From assembly GCA_042434945.1 (NCBI GenBank), contig CP170191.1:2108001-2172000 (forward strand): a stretch of DNA of 64,000 nt. The letters run 5' to 3'. Under the pieces are notes generated by a model, which saw nothing but the letters and a program-made list of their open reading frames with translations, was not told the DNA's origin and searched no databases. Source of the DNA: Escherichia hormaechei_A (GTDB taxonomy: Bacteria > Pseudomonadota > Gammaproteobacteria > Enterobacterales > Enterobacteriaceae). Within the stretch, counting starts at the first letter, position 1, and each line of letters opens with the position of its first letter. The position numbers were made by a program, and so were the translations under genes. Below are positions 41,223 to 50,527 of the stretch, piece by piece.

Positions 41223-44200
41223 TTATATATCAAAGTTAACGTTATTAACATTAGACTCTCTCAACTGGTCAAAATATTTATACGAATCACTAATCGCTTT
41301 TCTTGCCTGCTGCTTTGGAACACCTGCATCAATCATTTCTTTGTAACTGATATGAAACTCTTGCTTCAACGTTGTATCCCAACCTCCAGGCAAAGCTCTA
41401 CGTGTTCGTTGAGCAGAACTTATATTAGCGTGTGGACTGCCTGACGCTGATTTAAGTAGCGTAGCAGGTGCAGTATTTCTCTGGTAACCATTTATTCTTT
41501 TCTTAGCCCAAGCGTCTTGAATTGGATGGTGGCTTTGTACAAACCCATCATTTTTACTATTTGTATGGCCCGACGCTCTGTTTACACCAGGAGAAAGGCT
41601 ACCATGTGGATCAACATCACCAGTTTTATATCCATTCGGTGCTTTACATCTCGACAACCCCCACGGATCCACCCACCCCAGCGCATTCGGCGCATACTGG
41701 TAAAGGTTTATCCCCCCAGCCAGCCCTATCGGGTCCTGCTGCGTAAACCGCCCGCAGTCCGGGTCGTAATACCGGAAAAGATTGTAGTGCAGCCCTGTCT
41801 CACGGTCCAGATATTGCCCCTGCATACGCAGGTTCTGAGAATATCCTGATACCTGCGTCTCGCTTTCCCGCAGCAGCTTGCCCCAGGCGCTGTTTACCCC
41901 TTCCCAGCGTACCTGCCCTTCAATATCCGTCATCCGCTCCGGCGTACCGTTGGGCTGGCAGTGGAACCAGAAGATTTCCGGGGCATCAACGCCGTCAATG
42001 CGCGCCAGCGGGTCGTAGCTGTCCTGATCGCTATAGACATAAGTGAGTGGCACGTCCCCGTGCACCTCCTGCAGCAGACGGAACCCTTCCCAGACAAACC
42101 GGGTGGTGACCGGCTTACCGGTTGGCTGTCCACCCAGCATCTGGCGTCGCGTTTTGCTGATGCGTCGCCCGAGCGGGTCATAGCGGAAGCTGACCTGCGT
42201 CTGCGGTTTATTGCGGTCCCGCGGCTGGCTGATGACCTCCGTCATACGATGTTCGCCATCGTAGCGGTAGTGCCAGCGGGTCTGGCCGTTATCCTTCTCC
42301 ACGGTGCGGCCGTGGATGTCATAGCGCCAGCGAATGCCGTTCAGCTGCGTCAGGCGGTTGTGCGTGACTTTCTCAGCGGAACCTTCCAGCGGGTTACCGG
42401 CGGCATCCCAGCGCCACTGCTCCTGCCCGGGCAGCGTGCCGTCCTGAACCAGCAGACGTCCGGCGCTGTCGTACTGCCAGCGGTACCAGCTGAACGGGTT
42501 ATCGTCACGCTCTTCGCGGACCAGGTTATTGCGATAGTCGTAATCCCAGCGGCGGGACCAGCGGCGCGGCGACGGGCGCTGGGCATTGCCGGTAAAGACG
42601 TCCCGGCGATGCAGTCGGCCAAGGCGGTCATATTCGCTGCGTGTGGTTAGCAGCCCCTGCGTACGGCTGGTTTCACGGTGAAGTTCGTCGCGGGTAAAGT
42701 CGGAGACCGAAAGCTTATCAAGCGCGATGCTGAGCAGATGCCCGCTGCCGTAGTAGAACTGTTTCAGCTCCCGGCCATCGGGCAGCGTGACGGAGGTGCG
42801 GTTACCCAGCGCGTCATACTCCCACGCCAGCTCCCCGTGTTCGCCCGTTTCGCGCGTGACGCGCCCGAGCGCGTCATACTCAAACACAAGCTCCTGCTCG
42901 GCCTCGGCGCTCCAGGCATCGGCTGAAAGCGCGGGATGCAGCCCAATCCGGCTCAGAAGGCCGGACGGGGTGTAGTGGTAGCGGGTCTGCCCCTCCGGCG
43001 TGGTGCGGGCGACCAGCTGGCCGCTCGCGCTCCAGGCGAAGGCATGGGTAATGGCCTCCGGATGTCCGGCGGCAAAGGTGCGCGCTATCGTACGCCCGCA
43101 GGCATCGTAGCGATACTGCGAGGCCACGCCATCCAGCCCCACCTCTTCCAGCAGCAGCGAGTCTGCGCCCCAGCGGAACTGATACGCTTCGCCGTTTTCG
43201 TTTTCCAGGGCAATCAGACGCCCGCGGCTGTCCCAGCGGCGGCGCACCTCTTCACCCTGCGTATTACGGGTGGCGGTTAAGCGCCCTGCCTCGTCGTATC
43301 TGAACTCGCTCTCTTTCCCGTCGGCGCCCGCATGCTTCACCGGCAGGCCACGTTCGTTCCATTTGAGCGACTCGGTCCAGCCTTCTGGTCGGTCGAGCTG
43401 CACCGGACGCCCCGCGGCGTCGTAGCGGTAACGCGTCTCTTCGCCGTCGGCGCTTATCTCAGCCACCAGCCAGCCCAGCGGATGATAACGGTATTGTGTC
43501 ACTCGGCCCGAACAGTCCGTCGCGCGGACGATCTGCCCGGCCTCGTTGTACTCCTGGTAACGGCTGTTCCCGGCGGCATCGACTTCTTCCACAACCTTAC
43601 CAAACTCGTCCCGACGCAGCAGCGTGGTCTGCCCCATCGGATCCACCACGCGTTTCAGTCCGTGATGTTCGTCATACAGGAACCGGGTGGCGCTACCGTC
43701 GGCTTCGATGATGGACGCCGGAAGCGCACGGTGCTCCAGCCAGGTGGTGGTGCGGGTATTGCCGTCGGCGTCGATCTCCTGCACCCGGTTGCCCATCTCG
43801 TCATAGACGAAGGTAACGGCATTACCCAGCGGATCGATGCGACGCGTGAGGAGTTCGTTGTCATCCCACTCGTAGCGCCAGTTCTCACCGCGCTCGTCAA
43901 CGTAGCGAACAATCAGGTTTTGCGCGTTCCAGTAATGCTTTCGCGTCTGACCGTCGTAGTGATCGACGGTCGTCAGCCCGGCGGCTAAATCGTAGCTAAA
44001 GCGACAGCCGTCGCCGGTGCTGGTGCGGTTTTCCACCACGCGCCAGTGGTCGAATTTTTGCCAGCGGTATTCGCTCTCCAGCCCGCCCGGCAGACGGTGC
44101 CAGACCATCAGGCCATCATCGTTATAACGGTATTCACGGGTAACCACGCCGGAGGCATCCGTTGCGCTGGCCAGCTGGCCGCGCGCGTCGTACCCCCACT

Positions 44201-45638
44201 GCATCAGCGGCCATGTCTGGTTGCCGTCAAAATGGCTGGCAGCGGTAACGCGCTGCGGGAAACGTTCATCGTCATAGCGCAGGGTGACATCGATCGCTCG
44301 CGGCTCATCGTGCAGACCGACCAGCCGCCCGTGCTCATCCCATTCAGTCAGCAGCGCGTTGCCGTATTCGTCGCTGAGGGAGGCCAGGCGCAGGATGGAG
44401 GGGTTAGCGCGGGTCGGTTTATACAGACGCCACACCGCGCCGTCATCGTCGGCTATCGCCACGTCGCCGCTCTCATTGCGGCGGATGATAATGCCTTCGC
44501 TGATGCTGTAAAACACGCGGTCGACCGGCGGCAGCTCGAAGCTCAGCTCGCGCCCGGTTTCATCGAACCAGGTGGCGTTGTTTTCTTCCAGCGTCAGATA
44601 GCTGTCAAAGGTGGTAGCCCAGCCCAGACCAAACAGCCCTTCGCGGGTGGTCAGGCTGTTGTAGCTGCGCTGCCAGCGCAGTGGAAAGCGCCCCGGCAGC
44701 GAGAAATCGAGTTCGTCGTCGTCATTCAGCACCTTCACGCCGGTAGCGGCGTGAACCGGGTGCGAAGAGCCGAATACGGCGTTGACGGCCATATCAGCCA
44801 GCATCCCGCCACCGGCAGCAGCCAGCGCACAGGGCATGTTTTTCAGGATCTTGCCCGGACGCCCGCGCAGCAGGGAGAGCGCAATCATCCCCAGCGCCAG
44901 ACCCGGCGTTTTGCCGCTTTTGATGTCGCGGACCGTGAGCGCGTCGCCGCCAATGATCACGTTCGGGGATACGTCGTCGGAAACGGTGCCCTCGCAGGTG
45001 GTGCGATCTTTTGCGCGCACCGCAGGCTGTCCGTTGATGAAGACGCTTTTCGAGCCTTCCGCCAGATACTGCGGCCCGGAGTGCTTATCACACGCCACCT
45101 TGTCTTCTTCCAGTGGCGAGGTCCCTGCGGCGGCAGAGGCGACGCTCGGCTGCCACATCTCGCTGCCGAACTGTCCGGCAGCGGAGAGCAGCATGCCCGC
45201 GTAGTCGGCAAAGCTGCCCGGCGACTGCGGCTCAGGGGACGGGGTATCGGCAGGCGTTAACGTCCCGGCGGCGCGCGCAGCGGGAAGTTTATTTGTCAGA
45301 ACATTGCTCGAACCGGTGGTGATTTTGCCCGCGGGCGACGGCGGGAAAAGCGCGTTACCCAGCCCTTCAGCGGCGTTGCTGATATCGTCGGTGATCCCGG
45401 CGACGTTCGCCAGAACCCCGCCGATAATGCCGCTCAACAGACAGCTGGATCCAATCGCCGCCACGCCTGCTGCTGCGGCCCCGGCTCCCAGCAGTGGGGC
45501 CGCGACGGTCGCTGCCGCGCCCACCGCCGCGCCAATCACCGCATAGGCAGCGCCTTCCGCCACAATGCTGGTAATATCAGCAAAAATGCTGGAGTGAATA
45601 ATCTCGTCGCCCTTACGGGCCGCGTTGTTATCGCTCAT
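41223..45638 (-). CDS. rhs: Rhs-family T6SS effector with PAAR region and SHH-type nuclease tip
   Basis: 1471 residues. The N-terminus has a prePAAR motif (AARKGDEIIH), then two hydrophobic helices (about 28-85) for EagR binding, and a PAAR-type spike domain that is interrupted by a Pro/Ser linker and resumes at CDKHSGPQYLAEGSKSVFING. The middle is a large YD-repeat cage. The cage ends with DPIGLAGGINLYQYAPN...DPWGLS, the conserved cut site. The last 142 residues are the variable toxin: SHH at 1369-1371 (VQSHHPIQDAWA), NTAPATLL and GSPHANI, matching HNH/EndoVII-fold SHH nucleases. It is loaded on VgrG for delivery into rival cells. Confidence 0.93.
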   Translation of the reverse strand: MSDNNAARKGDEIIHSSIFADITSIVAEGAAYAVIGAAVGAAATVAAPLLGAGAAAAGVAAIGSSCLLSGIIGGVLANVAGITDDISNAAEGLGNALFPPSPAGKITTGSSNVLTNKLPAARAAGTLTPADTPSPEPQSPGSFADYAGMLLSAAGQFGSEMWQPSVASAAAGTSPLEEDKVACDKHSGPQYLAEGSKSVFINGQPAVRAKDRTTCEGTVSDDVSPNVIIGGDALTVRDIKSGKTPGLALGMIALSLLRGRPGKILKNMPCALAAAGGGMLADMAVNAVFGSSHPVHAATGVKVLNDDDELDFSLPGRFPLRWQRSYNSLTTREGLFGLGWATTFDSYLTLEENNATWFDETGRELSFELPPVDRVFYSISEGIIIRRNESGDVAIADDDGAVWRLYKPTRANPSILRLASLSDEYGNALLTEWDEHGRLVGLHDEPRAIDVTLRYDDERFPQRVTAASHFDGNQTWPLMQWGYDARGQLASATDASGVVTREYRYNDDGLMVWHRLPGGLESEYRWQKFDHWRVVENRTSTGDGCRFSYDLAAGLTTVDHYDGQTRKHYWNAQNLIVRYVDERGENWRYEWDDNELLTRRIDPLGNAVTFVYDEMGNRVQEIDADGNTRTTTWLEHRALPASIIEADGSATRFLYDEHHGLKRVVDPMGQTTLLRRDEFGKVVEEVDAAGNSRYQEYNEAGQIVRATDCSGRVTQYRYHPLGWLVAEISADGEETRYRYDAAGRPVQLDRPEGWTESLKWNERGLPVKHAGADGKESEFRYDEAGRLTATRNTQGEEVRRRWDSRGRLIALENENGEAYQFRWGADSLLLEEVGLDGVASQYRYDACGRTIARTFAAGHPEAITHAFAWSASGQLVARTTPEGQTRYHYTPSGLLSRIGLHPALSADAWSAEAEQELVFEYDALGRVTRETGEHGELAWEYDALGNRTSVTLPDGRELKQFYYGSGHLLSIALDKLSVSDFTRDELHRETSRTQGLLTTRSEYDRLGRLHRRDVFTGNAQRPSPRRWSRRWDYDYRNNLVREERDDNPFSWYRWQYDSAGRLLVQDGTLPGQEQWRWDAAGNPLEGSAEKVTHNRLTQLNGIRWRYDIHGRTVEKDNGQTRWHYRYDGEHRMTEVISQPRDRNKPQTQVSFRYDPLGRRISKTRRQMLGGQPTGKPVTTRFVWEGFRLLQEVHGDVPLTYVYSDQDSYDPLARIDGVDAPEIFWFHCQPNGTPERMTDIEGQVRWEGVNSAWGKLLRESETQVSGYSQNLRMQGQYLDRETGLHYNLFRYYDPDCGRFTQQDPIGLAGGINLYQYAPNALGWVDPWGLSRCKAPNGYKTGDVDPHGSLSPGVNRASGHTNSKNDGFVQSHHPIQDAWAKKRINGYQRNTAPATLLKSASGSPHANISSAQRTRRALPGGWDTTLKQEFHISYKEMIDAGVPKQQARKAISDSYKYFDQLRESNVNNVNFDI

Positions 45639-45641
45639 GCC

Positions 45642-46082
45642 TTACACATTCCGGTTGTCGTTTAGCGTCAGACTCTGCTTCAGTGCGCTCCAGCGCGCCT
45701 CGTCCTCTTCCGTAAAGGCTTTTAAGGCCGAGAGGGTAAAAATCATCAGTACCGGTTTGCCTGGCGTCTGCACGGCCAGCTGTTTTTGCCACAGGCGCTG
45801 GCCGTTACGGTCAAAGGTGGTCTCAACTTCTACCCCATCAATGTTGCCGGCAGGCCCGGCTTTTACGTGCTGAAATTCGCTCTGGGCGATCTCACCCATC
45901 TGATGACGCAGCACGTCCCACTGGCGGTGAAACTCTTGTTCGTAGTCGCTGCCATCCGGGATAACGCCGCGGCTGACCACCACGGACAGCCCGCTTTCGT
46001 CATCGCGAATAATGTTCATGCTGTTGTCCTGCCAGGCGGCAGGAAAAAGGGTAAAGGAACCTTCCTGGAGGGTGTATTTCAT
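45642..46082 (-). CDS. eagR: EagR-type Rhs chaperone (DcrB/DUF1795 family)
   Basis: This 146-residue protein matches the EagR/DcrB-like family: start YTLQEGSFTLFPAAWQDNSMN, and GVIPDGSDYEQEFHRQWDVL in the middle. These chaperones wrap the N-terminal transmembrane helices of prePAAR Rhs effectors until they are loaded on VgrG. It is encoded just before rhs with three bases between the genes, and the Rhs protein has the matching prePAAR and hydrophobic region. Confidence 0.93.
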   Translation of the reverse strand: MKYTLQEGSFTLFPAAWQDNSMNIIRDDESGLSVVVSRGVIPDGSDYEQEFHRQWDVLRHQMGEIAQSEFQHVKAGPAGNIDGVEVETTFDRNGQRLWQKQLAVQTPGKPVLMIFTLSALKAFTEEDEARWSALKQSLTLNDNRNV

Positions 46083-46157
46083 CGGTGAACTCGCGTCTAA
46101 AATTGCTAAAGGGTTTTACGTGCCGCCACGGACAACCCGGCGGCAGACAGAAAGCGG

Positions 46158-48080
46158 TTACTCTTCCGGGGGCGTAAATTTCTCCTGCACCGCCGCATCA
46201 ATATCCCCTTTATGCCCTGACCCCGGCGCCGTTGTGCCCGGTTGGGTGCCCGACGTATTCAGGTGCAGCTTGCTGCCCGTGGTGATATAGCCGTCCCCTT
46301 CAACGAAGAAGTTGAACTCTTTGCCGATCAGGTTAATTTTGCCGTTAGCGTTAAGCTCAATAGCACTCTCGCCCGAGACCAGCCGCAGCTTCGTCCCGGA
46401 AGCAATAACATACTGCTCTACCGCCGCATCCAGCTTGCCTTTACCCGTCAGGATCTCGGTTCCGCCTTTCACGGCCTGGATCTGATTAGCCTCCACGCGA
46501 TGCAGCTCATTTTTCTTCACGTAATGGCTGCGCGCGCCGCCGACGCTGTGCGTTTCATCATTTTTAACGCTGGTGTCCATGTTACGCTCGGCCTGGATCC
46601 ACACCTGCTCTGCGCCCGCCTTGTCCTCAAAGCGCAGGGCGTTGGCGTTGTCCACTGAACCGTCTTTCGTGCGGCTCATAAAGCCCATCTGCGTCGCGGC
46701 AGCCGGCAGCGCCCACGGCGGCATGCTTGCTTCGTTATAGACACGACCAGTGATAATCGGACGGTCCGGGTCGCCGTTGATAAAGTCCACCACCACCTCA
46801 TCGCCGACGCGCGGGATCTGCACCCCGCCGTAGCCCTGACCCGCCCAGGCACTCGACACGCGCACCCAGCAGGAGCTGGTGTCATCGCCCTTCGCCAGCC
46901 GGTCCCAGTGGAACTTCACCTTCACGCGACCATATTTATCCGTCCAGATACTCTCCCCCTGCGGCCCCACGACTTTCGCGGTCTGAGGACCGTAGGTGCG
47001 CGGCCACGCCGTGCTTTGTGCCGGACGATAAGACACCGATGCCGGGATAACGCTGAAATCGGTGCGGTGAATGGTTTCCCCCTCACCGCTCGCGTAACGG
47101 TTTTCCTCGAAGTGGTAGCCCACAGCCGTCACCAGATACTCGCCGTTGTCACTGAAGAACGGCGCGTTGGTCAGGGTAAAGATGTGGCCCGGCGCAATGC
47201 CCGCCGCCGTGGCCGTCGCCTGAATCTGCTGATGCTCCACCTGCCAGCGCTCCTGACGGATTCGGGCGTAGAACTCCGCATGGCCTGTCTCCACAAAGCG
47301 GCCCGGCCAGTCGTACACGTCGATACTGCCCGGTTTCGGGGACGCCGGGTTCTGCTGCGCCTGGAACAGCCACGCGTTCGGCTTGCGGAAATCGTAATCA
47401 TCGAGGCTGTAAATCCCCGGCGTCACGCTGTCCTCCAGCGCCCACTGGCTGATGCCCTCTTCATCCGTACTGCCACCGGACGGTGTCTGGTGGTAAGGAA
47501 TAACCTCGTAGCCGCTGAACGGCTGATGCTGCGTGGCGGCATCGGTCAGCACCAGCGTGTGTTTGTCCGCCTCGTGGCTGAAGTAATACGCGATACCCTC
47601 CAGCTCCATCAGGCGGCTGATGAAATCGAGGCTCGACTCCTGATACTGCACGCAGTAGTCCCACACCCGGTAGCTGCCGGTGAGTTTGTCTTCGAGGTTG
47701 ACCTGGTGCTCACCCAGCAGGGTTTTCACAATCTGTGGCACCGTCTGTCCCTGGAAGATACGCAGGTTACGGTCGCGCTTCATCGGCCACAGGTCCGGCT
47801 CCACCGTCAGCTGGTACACCGCGTAGCGGGTGCCCGTCAGCTCCACGGCGCTCACCGCCACGCGCGTCACCTTGCCGTTGATATAGCGGGAAGTGAGCAG
47901 GTTCTGCGTCGGGATGGTCACCGTGACCGGCTGGCCCAGCAGCTTGCTGCGGTCAATGCGCGCGTCCGTACCAAGCAGGGTCAGCGTCAGCGCGAACGAC
48001 TCGGACATCGCCTCACGGCCGGAGAGTTTCCAGAAGAGCAGCCCCTCAACCGGGAGCTGGACGGTAATTCGGTTGAGCAT
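46158..48080 (-). CDS. vgrG: VgrG, T6SS spike protein (TssI)
   Basis: This 640-residue protein has gp27-like and gp5-like parts with family landmarks: ITGRVYNEASMPPWALP, KFHWDRLAKGDD, and SSCWVRVSSAWAGQGYGGVQIPRVG. The C-terminal beta-prism (KINLIGKEFNFFVEG) ends in a short Thr/Gly/Pro-rich tail (about 616-640) without an enzymatic domain. It therefore probably carries the separate Tle and Rhs effectors encoded on either side. About 200 non-coding bases separate it from tli. Confidence 0.96.
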   Translation of the reverse strand: MLNRITVQLPVEGLLFWKLSGREAMSESFALTLTLLGTDARIDRSKLLGQPVTVTIPTQNLLTSRYINGKVTRVAVSAVELTGTRYAVYQLTVEPDLWPMKRDRNLRIFQGQTVPQIVKTLLGEHQVNLEDKLTGSYRVWDYCVQYQESSLDFISRLMELEGIAYYFSHEADKHTLVLTDAATQHQPFSGYEVIPYHQTPSGGSTDEEGISQWALEDSVTPGIYSLDDYDFRKPNAWLFQAQQNPASPKPGSIDVYDWPGRFVETGHAEFYARIRQERWQVEHQQIQATATAAGIAPGHIFTLTNAPFFSDNGEYLVTAVGYHFEENRYASGEGETIHRTDFSVIPASVSYRPAQSTAWPRTYGPQTAKVVGPQGESIWTDKYGRVKVKFHWDRLAKGDDTSSCWVRVSSAWAGQGYGGVQIPRVGDEVVVDFINGDPDRPIITGRVYNEASMPPWALPAAATQMGFMSRTKDGSVDNANALRFEDKAGAEQVWIQAERNMDTSVKNDETHSVGGARSHYVKKNELHRVEANQIQAVKGGTEILTGKGKLDAAVEQYVIASGTKLRLVSGESAIELNANGKINLIGKEFNFFVEGDGYITTGSKLHLNTSGTQPGTTAPGSGHKGDIDAAVQEKFTPPEE

Positions 48081-48277
48081 AATCTTTATTCCGTAATGGT
48101 TTATGCTGGGAACGTTTATGAACGTAAAGCTAATTTCGACGAGGTGGTTTTGGATTGATGCAATGCTGGGTTGATTTGTCTGGAGGTACGAACTTTCGTT
48201 TTTATAAATCCAAAGAGTGCAGGCTTATGGAAACTCCGGAAAAAACCTTATCTCTGGCTTTCATGAAAGCTGAGCAA

Positions 48278-49039
48278 TCACTTAACCGGCTCAGGTGGCC
48301 ACACGCCCCCTTTCTGAATAAGTTTCTCTTTTATTTCGTTTAACTTCTCGTATTGCTCACTGCCTCGATCAAGTCCACTCAGCGCGTCCGCAAGCGCATT
48401 GCTCATTGACCAGCCATTTTTAGCCTTAACTGACGGGTCCGCTCCACGATCGAGCAGTAACAAGACATGATCGTAAGCCTGGTTATCCAGCGCATCAAAC
48501 ACCAGCGTTTTACCCAGTGAATTGGTTGCATTGACGTCAGCTCCGCTATCGAGCATGGCTTCCAGCGTCTCTGTATTTTTCGCTTTTAGCGACTGGAAGA
48601 TGATGGGTTCGTGGGAGACCTTATCTTTCACATTGGGCGAAAGGCCACCGTCCAGCATAGCGTTGATCCAGTCTGCGCTGTCCCCCTTCAGGGCAAATTC
48701 GGCAGGGCTGCTTTTTCCCTGCGGTCGAGGCTGGAGCGGATCTGCGCCGGCCTTAACAAGCAACGTAATCACCTTTAAATGGGGCGATGTTTTTTTATCA
48801 TTAATCGCGTTGCCGATGGCCCAAAAAAGCAGGGTCATATCCTGCTTTCCCGGTTTATTAAGATCGCTTTCTGGTGCAAGCGTCTTCACCGCGTCGACAT
48901 CACCTTCTTCAATCGCTTTCGCCAGTTCAAGCTGCTGACCGCTGAAGTAGTCCTGTGGATTAAGGTCCATATCCTGCTTACACCCCTGAATCATGAATAA
49001 AAAACATAACGCGACAAAAGCCATCAACCGTTTTTTCAC
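48278..49039 (-). CDS. tli: Tli, ankyrin-repeat lipoprotein immunity protein for the lipase
   Basis: From the GTG at 49039, with GGGAG six bases upstream, the protein has 253 residues. It starts with a lipoprotein signal peptide (KKRLMAFVALCFLFMIQGC, lipobox Cys about residue 20) and continues with about five ankyrin repeats. The GTG overlaps the tle stop codon (GTGA), so the pair is translationally coupled. An ATG-rich frame would allow a longer or shorter form; an internal ATG at MDLNPQDYF, after the lipobox, could give a cytosolic form. In E. cloacae the ankyrin Tli is reported both to neutralise Tle and to be needed for its activity. Confidence 0.87.
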   Translation of the reverse strand: MKKRLMAFVALCFLFMIQGCKQDMDLNPQDYFSGQQLELAKAIEEGDVDAVKTLAPESDLNKPGKQDMTLLFWAIGNAINDKKTSPHLKVITLLVKAGADPLQPRPQGKSSPAEFALKGDSADWINAMLDGGLSPNVKDKVSHEPIIFQSLKAKNTETLEAMLDSGADVNATNSLGKTLVFDALDNQAYDHVLLLLDRGADPSVKAKNGWSMSNALADALSGLDRGSEQYEKLNEIKEKLIQKGGVWPPEPVK

Positions 49040-50502
49040 AATCGACTCCCGATTATCGAAATATCCTCGTCCTTCTGTTGCTCTATGCAATCAATCGCCT
49101 GATTAATCCCGTGGCGGTCCAGCGCGCTTCCGGTTCCACCGGGAAGATCGTGGGGTATTCCGGCAGCATTAGGGCTCAGCGCAGAGATTTCCTCTTTGAG
49201 GATCCACGAAGGGACATGCCCTTTCATCGTTTTCAGATCCTCCCAGGGGTTAACTTCCTGAATCTTCGTCAGCAGTTCACCTTCAACCCGATAAGCCTGG
49301 ATATTATCCGTACTGCCTAATATCTTGCCGCCGTATTTTTCTACGGTTCCGGCATTCAGGCCGGCGGCGTTGAACGTCCACCCCGCTTTCCCGCTGCCCA
49401 TAGAGGTTGCAGAGGCGAGGCCACCGCCAAGGGAATGACCGGCAATATCAATATTCTGGCCTGACCTTGCCAACTCCTTACCAATACTCACGGCCTTTTT
49501 ATAATAATCTGAAGCCATACCCATGCCCTGTGAGAAGTTATTCGACCAGTCAGCCCCGTTTACCACCGGCGCCAGCTCCCCCTTAGTCAGTAAAGAGGAG
49601 ACATTCTCAGACAGAGAGGCGAAACCAGGCTCGCGCGATCCTCTGAATACCAGCGTGGGGTTCATATCTGTACCAAACACTTCCGGCTTCGGTTGATAGA
49701 CGCGCGCCAGAAAATTGGGGGACGTATCATCGTCAAAGAGCATTGATTTGTTCAGCCCGAACTTTCCTAACAGCGCATCGTCATTACTGATATCCGTCCA
49801 CCCCTCCGGCACGCCCGGTGTGGTTTCCAGCGGGTTCACGGTCTTATAAATATTTTCCGCAAGCTTCGCTTTTTCCACCGCGATATTATTCGCCGCCAGA
49901 CGCTTCGCGGCGATCTGGGCATCCGGATAAAGGCTATTGCTCCCCTTCGCAATCAGATCTTTACGCGCCTGCCAACGCTCTGCTTTGGTCATCTTCTGAA
50001 GCTGCCCGGCATAGGTTTTACCGTCCTTGCCCGGAGTAGGTTCATCCGGCATCTGTGCCGTTTTAGATTTCACCACCTGTTTTGGCAGTACCGTTGGCGC
50101 AGGGCGAGATCCGTACGTTCTCACCATGGTTTCGTAGCGGTCGACAATCGTACTCACCGGATACCAGCCCAGGCCGACCAGCGAGGCAGCCTGGAGTTGC
50201 CCTTTGGCATTGATGTAAAAAATTTCCGTTACTGATGACCAGTCACGAAAACTTTCGTCAATGGCAACCACTCTGCCCATCTCTAAATCCTGCGCGATCA
50301 GCGTGCGGGTATCGCGCCCGGACTGATAAGGATTCGCACCGGTGATCGTGCGTAGCAGATCGTAGCGCGTGAAGAGCGAGCGCAGCGAATGGTCGGGAAC
50401 CGACATAATCCACTGTCCGGCAACGGACGGGCGGATTATTTTCGCAAACAGCGCTGGCGAGACGTTCTCGTGGAACAGATAGACAAACTTGATGTTATAC
50501 AT
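49036..50502 (-). CDS. tle: Tle, T6SS phospholipase/lipase effector
   Basis: This 488-residue alpha/beta-hydrolase has the nucleophile elbow GHSLGG (Ser at 357), preceded by an LVFRGSR oxyanion strand at 284-290 and a helix before the elbow, as in class 3 lipases. Residues 1-130 form a separate N-terminal part (RTYGSRPAPTVLP ends it) that could bind the spike or Tli. It lacks a signal peptide, as T6SS cargo does. It lies in the operon after the kinase and before tli and vgrG, resembling the Tle-Tli-VgrG group of the E. cloacae complex. Confidence 0.9.
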   Translation of the reverse strand: MYNIKFVYLFHENVSPALFAKIIRPSVAGQWIMSVPDHSLRSLFTRYDLLRTITGANPYQSGRDTRTLIAQDLEMGRVVAIDESFRDWSSVTEIFYINAKGQLQAASLVGLGWYPVSTIVDRYETMVRTYGSRPAPTVLPKQVVKSKTAQMPDEPTPGKDGKTYAGQLQKMTKAERWQARKDLIAKGSNSLYPDAQIAAKRLAANNIAVEKAKLAENIYKTVNPLETTPGVPEGWTDISNDDALLGKFGLNKSMLFDDDTSPNFLARVYQPKPEVFGTDMNPTLVFRGSREPGFASLSENVSSLLTKGELAPVVNGADWSNNFSQGMGMASDYYKKAVSIGKELARSGQNIDIAGHSLGGGLASATSMGSGKAGWTFNAAGLNAGTVEKYGGKILGSTDNIQAYRVEGELLTKIQEVNPWEDLKTMKGHVPSWILKEEISALSPNAAGIPHDLPGGTGSALDRHGINQAIDCIEQQKDEDISIIGSRL

Positions 50503-50527
50503 TCGCTCCGTCCTGTTACCCGCAGGC

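Noticed and set aside
44046..45260. 404-codon open frame antisense to rhs
   Set aside because: It mirrors the high-GC codon pattern of rhs; the rhs frame encodes recognisable PAAR and YD-repeat sequence, this one does not.
46908..48158. 416-codon open frame antisense to vgrG
   Set aside because: Shadow of vgrG in GC-rich DNA; low-complexity Arg/His/Val/Leu composition typical of antisense frames.
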